In this document: positions 48,301 through 60,300 of the stretch, piece by piece
Layout of the letters: every line of letters starts with the position of its first letter
Position numbering within the stretch: the first letter of the stretch is position 1
Source of the DNA: Heliocidaris erythrogramma
Taxonomy: Eukaryota > Echinodermata > Echinoidea > Camarodonta > Echinometridae
Direction of reading: 5' to 3'
DNA: 64,000 nucleotides
NCBI GenBank assembly: GCA_025617745.1
Contig: CM046853.1
Location: forward strand, 65,925,981-65,989,980
The notes under the pieces: generated by a model
Database searches by the model: none
Seen by the model: only the letters and a program-made list of their open reading frames with translations
What the model was told of the DNA's origin: nothing
Made by a program: the position numbers and the translations under genes

Positions 48301-51300
48301 TAATTTGAGACTCTGAAAAGGCTTAATGAAGGCTCAAAAGGTGCAAGGGACCTCGCATAAATCCCCGGGAATATGCATGCTTTTGGCCTTCCATCTCCCA
48401 TAGGTTAACACGCAAAAACGGGAATTTTTGAATGATTATAATTCCCCCAGAATTAAATCAAAATTTTGAAAAATGTGCCTTGAATAAAATTTAAAGCTCT
48501 GAAAATGTATAATTAAGACTCAACTAGTTGAATAGACCCCGCATAAATCCCCGGGAATATGCATGCTTTTTACAAAAAAAAGGTCTCTCCTGCCATAGGT
48601 TTACACGCGAAAACAAGGAATTTTAGGATGATTATAATTCCCATAATTTTTATTTGAAAATATAAAAAACGTGATTTACATAAAATTTAAAGCTCTGAAA
48701 AGGTACAATGAAGGCTTGATGAGTCCAGTAAACTCCCCATAAATCCCCGGGAATATGCATGCTTTTGACCAAAAACGTCTCGCCTGCCATAGGTTAACAC
48801 GCAAAAACAAGGAATTTTAGGGTGATTATAATTCCCATAATTTTTCTTTGAAAATGTAAAAAATGTGATTTATATGAAATTTAAAGCTCTGATAAGGTAT
48901 AATGAAGGCTTGGTGAGTCCAGTAAACCCCCATAAATCCCCGGGAATATGCATGCTTTTGGCCTTCCAGCTCCCATAGGTTAACACATGAAAACAGGGGT
49001 TTTGAAATGATTTTAATTCCCCTAGTATTTATTTGAAATTAGGAAAAATGTGATTTACATGAAATTTAAAGCTCTGAAAGGGTATAATTGAGGATCGATG
49101 AGTCCAATAAACCCCCCATAAATCCCCGGTAATATGCATGCTTTTGGCCTTCCAGCTCCCATTGGTTAACACATGAAAACAGGGGTTTTGAAATGATTTT
49201 AATTCCCCTAGTATTTATTTGAAATTAGGAAAAATGTGATTTACATGAAATTTAAAGCTATGGAAGGGTATAATTGAGGCTCGGTGAGTCCAATAAACCC
49301 CGCACAAATCCCCGGGAATATGCATGCTTTCGACCAAAAAAAATAATTTGCCATACTACACGTGCATTCCAATTTGTTATCGATGACCTAATGTAAATGG
49401 GCGTGTACCGATCACGTGAGTGACGACATCCAATGAGATCGTGCACTAGCAGACGACCATGTAGCAGACGTACGTCCGCCCGAAAGCAAACCCAACCTAG
49501 CCGGTTAGAAGAAAATCTAACTAAATTCCAGTTCACTACTATATTTCTAATGTACCAATTCAATGTGTAAATTCAATGTGTTAAATTCATAAATTCGTAT
49601 CATCAATGTTCTATCACCGCATTACGCCTAGCCTAATGGCTGATGTTCATGCAAGCAGCATGGAATAGCTGAGCGGAATAGGTGCATGGACATGATAGGT
49701 GTCTAGCACTATCTAGGTTTGGTCTACCCCTCTGCGATCCCGATCGAGGTGGTGGCGTTGCCGGTGGCGTTGCCGATGATATGTCAGTTTGCCAAAACTT
49801 GGCTCATCAAGGTTTTTTTGCTTGCTGTTCGTTGTTTGCTTGTCTTTGGTACCGAGAGACCGACAATGTAGTGTGTGTGTGGGGGGGGGGGGGGGATTCT
49901 GAACCCTGTTATGGATATGAGTCTGACACTGACATTCTATATGACAAGGGCGAATGCGGGATGTAGTAAAAGGGTGGGGGGCACAAAATTGATGTAGGGC
50001 TGTCTGTCAAAGGAGATTTTTTTTCCATTTTTTTTTTTCATTTTTCTCCAGCCTCCAAAAGTTGCTCAGTGGGGGGGGAGGGGGAGGGGTGGCAAATTTT
50101 TTTCTTCTCGCCAGCCCTCCGAAAGTCGCTCAGTGGAGGGGTGTAGGGTATCAGATATTATTAGTCCAGTTTTCCTCCATAATTCTCTGACAAGCCAAAA
50201 AAGTTATCAGTTCTAAAAGGGGGATACAATTTTATTTAAAAGCCTCCTAAATCCGCCACTGATCCATGCCCGGACTGTGAGGTCAGTCTTGCGAGGTGGG
50301 CCTTTTTACAACTTTTTCTCGGAGGGTTAATAGAACGACATTGTTAGGCTCTTGGGCTTCCAAACTAAATTTGGTGCTCGATCCGGGTTTTTTCACAATT
50401 TAGGCAAGATCCCGTATATGCCAACTTGGGTTTCAAGAAGGGGACCGCGGCCGATTCGCCCCCTCTTGATCCGCCCCTGCTATTCTGTCATGGATGTGAA
50501 GAATATAATTGCATAGTGTTGGTGGTCGATCTCATTAAATTGAAAGATTGGGGGGGGGGGGAAGCAATAAGAGATCATTTTTATTATTATTTTTTTTTTA
50601 ATTTTGTTCCAATTGCTTTATTTTTACTGTTTGTTTTTGTTGGGGTTTTTTTTTTTTTTTTTTGCTCAGTGATTTTTTTTTAATCATGTAAATCACTTGT
50701 AATTGTTGTGATTTCTGTTGATTTCCTAATAAAAACACAAATTAAAAAAATAAGAGATCATTATTTTTTCCTCAATTCTATTGGAGTCATTTTTACAGAT
50801 CTGTTGTAAGAGAGAAAAGAGAGTATGAGAAAAATGAGGGGGGAGACAAAGAGAGATGGGGGCAAAAGTAATGGGATATTCCTACAAAGACAGAATAGGA
50901 TTGGTAATAATTAAATTATATCATCAGCTGCTATATTGTTGGTTACTAGTTAATTCAATTCAAAACACGGAGGCCATATCCCCCTTTTCGTACAATCGGT
51001 AAAGGCCCTATTGCGTTGGTGATGGCTTCGGAGCAAGCCCCTATACTGTTTTCTTCGCCTGTCGTCTCACATTTCTACAGCAGAATATTACAAATAACTT
51101 ACCGTAAGTTGGTTATATTGGTGGCGTATCCAGGAATGCAGGGAGAGGGGGGAGGCTCACGCCTGACGAACAAAAAAATCATCAGATGCATTCTAATTTG
51201 AATTTTTAGGACAAGCAAGGAAAAAATTATAACAGTTTTCAGATTATTTCTGTGCGGAGGGGGGGGGGGGGTACACATTTCCTTTTATATTATGTCAGAT

Positions 51301-54300
51301 TTTGTTTTGGCTGGCACATAGGGGCATGTACATTCCTGGATAATCTTGGATACGCCACTCTTAATTTAATCTTTATATTTATATATATATAAGGAATTGC
51401 TCGCATGCAATCTCATTTTATTAAAGCCTTTTCTGTCTTGAATTTTAAAAGAATAAGGCTAATAAAATTACATTGCAGGTCTATAATCCTTATAATTTCC
51501 ATAAATCATATCAAATGAAATATTCTGATTTAATAGAAAAATAAAGATAGCACATTATTATTTTTAAATAACTTTTCCCGACATTCCCGTCAGATATCGC
51601 AGTGTTTGCTCATATAGAGCTTAATATCAGGGAACATATTTGGACCCCCCCCCCATCATCACATAAATATTAATAGAAATTTCATAGCAAATAACTTTAA
51701 CAAAAATACAAACATCTAGTCCGAAGCCCCCTCCCAACTCTCACCCTCTCCTCCCTGGTGCAGTTAGAGTTGATTCCTATCTGTTTGGGGACATAAGTTT
51801 GTATTTGAAGGGACAATATCAAGATTATGCCCTTTAGTTACGGCTTTACCAAAAGGCAAAAGCGCTTGTCCAGAAAAAGAAGAAAAAATAAAATAAAAAA
51901 ATACAAACATCTTGATTAAGACTATAACCTTTCCCTCTCGGTCGATCGACATGTACCACAATATATACGCGTGCTTTATTTCGGCACTGAGCACTCTTCG
52001 TATTTAAACTCTTTGTTATCGCCACGCGATACCTAGTTGCCCGACCCCCAGCAAAATTACCTTGTTATGACGAGTTTGTTTATATAACAGTGTTTTTTAT
52101 TACAAGGTTCCACTGTAATTCATTGTCTAGGTGTCCTCATATTCTTATTTCATTTTAGAACAAAAATATATAGGTAACCAAAAAAAACTTATATTCAAGT
52201 AGCAACACCAACACCGAACATGAAATTAAAATTTCTTAATCCCTAGGGGTATAGTGTAAGTGAACGGCAGTTTTTACATGAAATTAAACACCGACTGCCG
52301 AGCTCGGTTCAGCAGACAACATTTTGACAAAAATTAAACACCGGCAACTGGAACTACGTCAGAAATCAGAGGTCAACACCTAACACCGACTGACTTTTTT
52401 CTCATTTCATAATCGGTGTTAGATCATGATTTTGCGGCAAAGTAAACACTAACCCCAAACACCAACACCGAGCATGATATCACCCATTGTGTCATAATGG
52501 TCATCCTGGCTGTAAGTGTAACTTTGAATTATGTAAACAGGAAATTGTGTTCTTCATTGGTGTCCAAGGCTTGTACGCCCCAGTAACCTGGAGGCGATAG
52601 AATTAGGGTTAGCATAAGAAACTCTCTTTATCATTTTGTCTGCCGCTTTTGTACCATTTCAAAAAGCCTTTGTGGACTTGGTAAATTAAACATTCTACAT
52701 CTAGACTAGAGTTAATTGCCCCTATTTAATTGTATCCCCCGGCAGTATGCCGGAGGATACTTTGGATTCAGCAGCGTTTCGCCGCCGCCGCCGCCGCCCC
52801 CGCCGCCGCGTCACATTCTTGTGTGCGCTCTAGCGGTCACATTTCTCGACGAATTTCTTTCAGACTTCCTGTGGACGTGTATCTTGGTAAAATCTGGACC
52901 CCTATAGTTTCTGGTGATGCTGCCCCCAGTGTTCCGTCTTTTATAGGGTAAAAGGCCATATTTTTGGGGATAGTTTGTGTGCGCTCTAGCGGTCACATTT
53001 CTCGACGGATTTTGTTCAAATTTTGTATGAAGGTGTCTCTTGGTAAAATCTGGAACCCTATAGATTTTGGTGATGCTGCCCCCAGTGTTCCGTCTTTTAT
53101 AGGGTCAAAGGTCATATTTTGATAGATGTCTTGTGTGTACTCTTGTGTGCGCTCTGGCGGTCACATTTCTCAGCGGATTTTGTTCAAATTTTGCATGAAG
53201 GTGTCTCTTGGTGTAATTTAAAAACCTATAGTGTTTGGTGATGCTGCCACCAGTGTTCCGTCTTTTATAGGGTCAAAGGTCATACTTCAGGGCATGGGGT
53301 GAGTGCACTCTGCAGGCCACATTTCTCAACGGATTTTGTTCAAATTTTGTATGGAGATGTATCTTGGTATAATCTACACAGGTTTAATTTTTGGTGATGC
53401 TGCCCTCATTGTTCCGTCCTTTATAGGGTCAAAGGTCATTTTCCCATTTCTTGCACTCTTACTTCTGCATTTCTCGACGGATTTCGTTCAAATTTTGCAT
53501 GAAGGTGTCCCTTGGTGTAATCTAAAAATCTGTACTTTTTGGTGATGCTGCCACCAGTGTCCCGTCTTTTATAGGGTCAAAGGTCATACTTCAGGGCATG
53601 GCGTGAGTGCACTCTGCAGGCCACATTTCTTGATGGATTTCTTTCAAATTTTGTATGGAGATGTATCTTGGTATAATCTACACATCTTTACTGTTTGGTG
53701 ATGCTGCCCTCATTGTTCCGTCCTTTATAGGGTCAAAGCTCATTTGTCCCTTTTGTGCACTCTTACTTCTGCATTTCTTGACGGATTTCATTCAAATTTT
53801 GTATGGAGATGTATCTTGGTATAATCTACACATATTTAATTTTTGGTGATGCTGCCCTCATTGTTCCGTCCTTTATATAGGGTCAAAGGTCATTTTTCCA
53901 TTTCTTGCACTCTTACTTCTGCATTTCTTGACGGATTTCGTTCAAATTTTGCATGAAGGTGTCTCTTGGTGTAATCTAAAAACCTATAGTTTTTGGTGAT
54001 GCTGCCACCAGTGTTCCGTCTTTTATAGGGTCAAAGGTCATACTTCAGGGCATGGCGTGAGTGCACTCTGCAGGCCACATTTCTTGATGGATTTCTTTCA
54101 AATTTTGTATGGAGATGTATCTTGGTATAATCTACACATCTTTACTGTTTGGTGATGCTGCCCTCATTGTTACGTACTTTATAGGGTCAAAGCTCATTTG
54201 TCCCTTTTGTGCACTCTTACTTCTGCATTTCTTGACGGATTTCATTCAAATTTTGTATGGAGATGTATCTTGGTATAATCTACACATATTTAATTTTTGG

Positions 54301-57300
54301 TGATGCTGCCCTCATTGTTCCGTCCTTTATATAGGGTCAAAGGTCATTTTTCCATTTCTTGCACTCTTCTGCATTTCTTGACGGATTTCGTTCAAATTTT
54401 GCATGAAGGTGTCTCTTGGTGTAATCTAAAAACCTATAGTTTTTGGTGATGCTGCCACCAGTGTTCCGTCTTTTATAGGGTCAAAGGTCATACTTCAGGG
54501 CATGGCGTGAGTGCACTCTGCAGGCCACATTTCTTGATGGATTTCTTTCAAATTTTGTATGGAGATGTATCTTGGTATATCTCTCAACACATTTCTTTCA
54601 AATTTTATATGAAGATGTGTCTTAGTGAAACCTACACATCTAATTTCTACACCATCCTTTTGTTTGAGGGAGGGGATGGGGGAGGGTCTTTGTCCCTCCT
54701 TCAAATTGCTGCCAGTGCCGGGGGATACATTTAGCATTGCGCGGCCCCAGCAATGCACATTTCTAGTTGCTATTAGTTTGAACTGGGTGTAACATGCCAT
54801 CTAGCTGACAAGGGTAAAAGCTTAGAGGTCTAGTAAAACATAACATAACACTTTCTTCACATCCTAAAATACATGCAGCAAAAATTCATATTTTTGGGGT
54901 GAGAGAATGCTTCGCACACTGTTTTAGTCATCAACATTCCTGATTTTGTGACAGAACATGGAATATTTACAATCTAAGAACTGAAAAACAGTTTAAATAC
55001 CTCACAGTTTATGTATGTACCAGGATTCTTATTCACCCCATAATGAACCATTTTATTTTTCCCCAGAACTCAAGCAGATTTTGGGGAAGTGTTCACAACT
55101 TCACATAGATCTAAACCGTGGCTAAAAAGTTGATACTTAATACCTATTATTTTCATTTCAAGACTTGCATGTAATTCATATATTTAATTTTTTCCATTTT
55201 GTTTCATTTTGTTAAAGAATTACCGCAATTGATAAACAAAGATAGAAAGATTGACCCTTTTCTTGACCAAGAAAATGTACCTTTATTATTCTTTATGCAG
55301 GTGTACAAGGGTCATGGAGCCAAAGAAGTGCACGCAGCATTCACTCATTGAGTCGTCTTGGCCAGCAAGCTGATGTAGGATCAAGCAGGCCATGGCAGCT
55401 GGCCAGTGCAGTGTGCCTAGAGAGGTTCCCTGTGGTTTGTCAGGAGACGAGTGGGATCGAGCAACGCTACATTGACATGATCACCAATATGGAGTTGGAG
55501 AAGAGTGCCCTATCTCAACATGAGTTATCTGTGGCAGCTGACAAGTGAGTAGAACTAGAAAAGGAGTTTTATACTGGGCGTTTTAAAAAAAAGGAAACCC
55601 AAATTTGAAAAATTTCTGTAAATGAACTATATGTATTCTGACAGTGAAATTCATACCATATGAAAGAATAGTTCATACTCTTTCCAATGGTAACTTGCTT
55701 AGGTTTCCAGGGTCATGCATCACTGAACACCATTGTCTTCAAAATTTTGTGCAAAAATCTAGTTAGTTCACTTTCTTATAAAACACAATAGGAATGATGT
55801 TAAGGAGATGCCTTTTGTGAAATGGCCTGGGTGCTCCTATTGTCATTGTGGATAATTTTCATTTTCAAATTTGTGTTAATGAGATGTTATTCACCCATGA
55901 TGCAGGAATTTTATGCCTCCGCCCACCGAAGGTGGTGCCTGAAGCATTATGTTTTCGGGTTGTCCATCCGTCCCGCTTTCTCGTTCTCGTGATAACTCAA
56001 GAACCACATGAGTTATGAACTTCAAACTTGGTGCTAGTATGTATCACCATAAGAAGACTATCTGCTTAGATTTTGGGGTACGTAGGTCAAAGGTCAAAGG
56101 TCACAGAGGTCAAATTCTGAAATTGCAGGTGTTAGCCTCGTTCTCGCTATAACTCAAGAACCATATATATGAGGTATGAACTTTAAACTTGGTGGTAGTT
56201 TGTATCACCATAGGAAGCTGATCTGAGATTTTGGGGTACGTAGGTCAAAGGTCAAAGGTCACAGAGGTCAATTTCTGAAATTGCAGGTATTAGCCTTGTT
56301 CTGGCGATAACTCAAGAACCATTTGAGGTATGAACTTCAAACTTGGAACTAGTACGCATCACCATAGTGAGACGAACTGATTAGATTTTTGTTCACATAG
56401 GTCAAAGTTGACATAGAGGTCATTATACAGGTGTATGTGAAATTAATGGGTTTTTTACCTTTGTTATCACCATATCTCAACTATTTTGTATTCATGACTA
56501 GGAGGAGATAAAGTGATCAGACTTTTTGGTTATAAGGTGTAAGGTCATATGCAAAGAGGTCAATTAACATGTAATTAGAGGCTTTTTATTCTGGTTATCA
56601 CAATATTTCAAGAACAGTTTGAGCCATCAACTGAATTTAGGCTTGGGCATATATAGGAGATGCAGTCGCATTCACCTTGTTGCTTTATAATCCTTTTGCA
56701 GATAGGAATCATTTTGCAAAGAAGACAGTCTCGGTGAATTTTAACAAGGTTTCATGCCAAAAACCAGTATGAACCAAAAGGATTGCAATATCACAAAGAA
56801 TTGCAAATCAAAGACAAGGAGCATAAAGAAGGAAAATCAAAAACTCATACGTGTGATTCAAAACTTTACTTTTCTGATTTTCAAAAATGTCAGCTTTTAG
56901 TTGAAAATCGGCGGAAGATACCTGCAGACAAATGAACATGTTCTCTGTGCGCTCTGCAGATCTCACTTCTTCTTGGTCGAATTTTATGACTGACAATTCG
57001 TTCCATGCTTTGTGAAGTTCTTTGTTAAGGCATAAAATTAATCATTGTGAGATTTCCTTACTAATGGCCATGAAGAGCAAAGCCATTCAACCCAAACCAT
57101 GACTACTGTGTTTTACAAGAAAGTGAACCAACTGGAATTTTGCACAAAATTTTGAAGACAATGGTGTTCATTGATGCATGACCTGGAACCTAAACAAGTT
57201 ACCATTGGAAAGCAAATTAATCACTCCTTCATATGATTTAAAATTCAACGCCGATAAATATACAAATATACAATCCACTTGTAGAAATTTTTCAAAGTTG

Positions 57301-60300
57301 GGTTTCCTTTTTTCTTAAACACCCAGTCTTGCAAGAGTGTCAGTGTGCAATGCATCATTGTTTGTTCTCACCATACTCTGCAGAATCCCCATGTAGTGAA
57401 CAATTCTCCAAAGCTGGGACACTGTCCTACTTAGGAATGTTTAGAAATATTTCTGTTCAATTTTACTAGCTCAATAGTCTCAGTTTATTAAACTTACAAG
57501 CATTGCATTTTATCTGTTAATGGAGAAATATGCTTGTTATATTTTTTATTTTTATTTTTTTGTTTTTTTTTTGTTTTGTTTTGGGTTTTTTTCCAGTTAG
57601 TGACATCGCTTTTATGATATAGACATTTATATTAATTATGGTTTCCATGTAGCGCTTTCCACTGGCTGCTATTCATTCAAGCATTTTGCTTAAGATAGCT
57701 GGCCCCTGCATTTCTGTTATTTCTACTTGTTCATTTCGATTTATAATCTTGTCTTTATTCTGTTGTCATTGTTATTTAAATTGTCACATTTTTGAATTTG
57801 AACAATTATGTTGTATATTTATTACTATAATTTTTTGTAAATTTGTTATTTGATTTGACAATAAATGCAGAAACTCCTGCCAAAAAAAAAAAATATTGGA
57901 ACTATGATTTATATCCACAATTTTCGAGGTAAGTGGAGCAGGGGAACGCAGTTTAGGGCAATTCCACGGTTACTCACATTACATTTTGAGAGGTTTCGCC
58001 GGGTTACGTCTTAAGCTCCTGTACTCTTACTATGTGTGTTAGATAAATGAGTTTTAGTTACAACAATGCACACATATTAGTTTACCTAAATAATAGTATT
58101 AAAAAATGTTCGATTACTCACGTTACATTTTTGTTTTTTAATAATGTAATGTGAATAACCGTGGAATAGCCCTTTACATTTTGGTATGCAGATATAGAGC
58201 TACATGACAGGCTCTGGTTGAGACATTATGTAGGTGGTGTTTTAGTGCCACCAAGGTTTCATTAAAGACTTGACTATTATAGCAAGGCAAGGTGATAATT
58301 TCCTTGGTTCCAAGGTTTCACTGCATGCCCTTCCTGTCTCTGTCTTTGATTTTCATGACAGGCGAAGGATGGCTAAGAAGCAGTCTGGAGAGCAGGATGA
58401 GGAAGAAGGAGGGGATGATGGAGGAGATCTCTTGACTGCTCTGGACTTGGAGGACTTGGCTACAGAAGAGTTAGCACGCTTTGAAACAGCTCCTAGAATT
58501 ACAGGTAAGATTCAGTTGAAAAATGGTGAAAGTGAAAAAAGGGAAAAAACCTTGTCCTGCGAAAATGTGAGATATTCTCTCAGAATTGAAGTAGGTTTTT
58601 ATTGAATATTAACAAATGAGGTTTGCCAAATAAATTTGTTAGAAACAAAACATTGATAAAATGAAATCTGGTCTTGTAGGAAAAGCATACACATGTGTAT
58701 ACATGTATGTACCTGTATTTGTTATTGTTTTTTGATAAGTTTTCATAGTTTTGTGAAGACAGAATGATGGTTTATAAGAATTCTTATACCACACTGTCAA
58801 CAATTTATTTTATATATGGTTTCTCTCAGAATGTAGACTCATTACGGTTTACCAGAACTGAAGGTCTTAAAACCTTGAGATTTGTTATCTTTTCTCTTTC
58901 TATCCTATAGGGGCTGATGAGAGAGACGAGAGGCAGTCCCTTGATCGTAAGCTCTCTGATAAGCTGGTGCTTATTGTCAAATGCAGGATGGGAGAGGAAA
59001 GCATCTGGTTACTTCCTTTTGGTGTCAGGGAAGAAGGCGAAACAATGAAGAATGTATGTTTATACATGTATATTGATAATGATAATTCTTCTATATTTTT
59101 TTCTTTTTCTTAATTCTATGACAGCTCCCCCAGACACCTACAACTCCTAATAGTAGGGTGACACTGTGGAGGTAGCTTTCCTTTTGAATAAGTTGTCAGA
59201 GTGGGGATCAGGGGAGCATTTCATCAAGTGTCTTGTCAGTGATGTTTACTGACAAATTTGCTCTCAGCCAGTCAGATGCAAGGATTTCAGTAGCTTATAA
59301 CCGTTGTCTGTAAAAATCACTGACAAAAACGCTTGATGAAACGCTCCCCTGTAGTATCCTCTTAGTTGACGCCCTTCTGGCTCTCAATCGATAACATACA
59401 TGATGAAGTTTTGATGCGGTTATCATGAAAATTATGTCCTGTACATCTGTATTTAGGGCAAGTTTAGGGTATTCATGTATACCTTTACCAAATAAAATGG
59501 AAACATGTAGTAAAAAGTAGAATTTCCATGATATCTGGTTTGATTAATTCTCTAATAGGACTATAGAGATTATACTACCGTAAATTTTGATTCATAATTT
59601 TCAGAAAATACCATATTTGTTGAGGAATCACCAACCATTCGAAGTCGAAAATGCTTGTGAATAAAATCCACCTGAAACATTGCATCTTGCTTCTACGGCG
59701 CGAACGCCACTGCGGGAAGCTATCTGGCTATGGCATTGTCTTTGCGGGATTGTGCATGCGCACTGTGTAATGCGCTTGTTGGGCTGCGTACGTCATGATT
59801 TGTGTGTTGTATAAATGGCGCGTGAAGACTGGAGCATATAGCATCTCGACGAGACAGCCAAATTTGAACAAAAATAATTTGTTTCCAAACTATTTTCCAT
59901 GCAAAAAAATTGTCTGGCCAACATCTATGGAACTTAAGCTCTGTTACATCGAAAACAAATAATGGTACATATTATTTATTTTGCTTCAGTCTGCTAAAGA
60001 GAAAGTTCTTTTTTTACAAAAAAATTAGCAGAACAGAAAAGAGCCCGTGGATAATTAAACACATTGCGGATCAAACTACTTCCTCAGTTTTTGACCGAAA
60101 GTCATGAAATTTGGTACACACATTGATCTTGGTGGGAAGATGTGCAAGACATATTTTTCGGATGAGTCGGAATCTGCGTTGCCATGGTAACGGCATATTT
60201 ATGGCAGAAAATCAAGGAAACACCTTGCGGATCGAACTACTTCCTCAGTTTTTGACCGAAAGTCATGAAATTTGGTACACACATTGGTCTTGGTGGAAAG

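Larger units (their letters stand above)
45377..55300 (+). other. Inferred first intron of the MRPL46-like gene, repeat-filled
   Basis: If the tentative exon 1 is right, this 9.9 kb is one intron. It holds AT-rich sequence, a ~190-bp satellite (48150-49335), G-tract element fragments (49980-50485), a small element (51121-51358) and the DR1-bearing tandem element (52731-54729). Reading frames here are short and repeat-derived. Confidence 0.5.

Noticed and set aside
52731-54729. CRISPR-like spaced repeat array
   Set aside because: Whole ~150-bp monomers are homologous with no unique spacers, and the setting is a eukaryotic intron; it is a tandem repeat.
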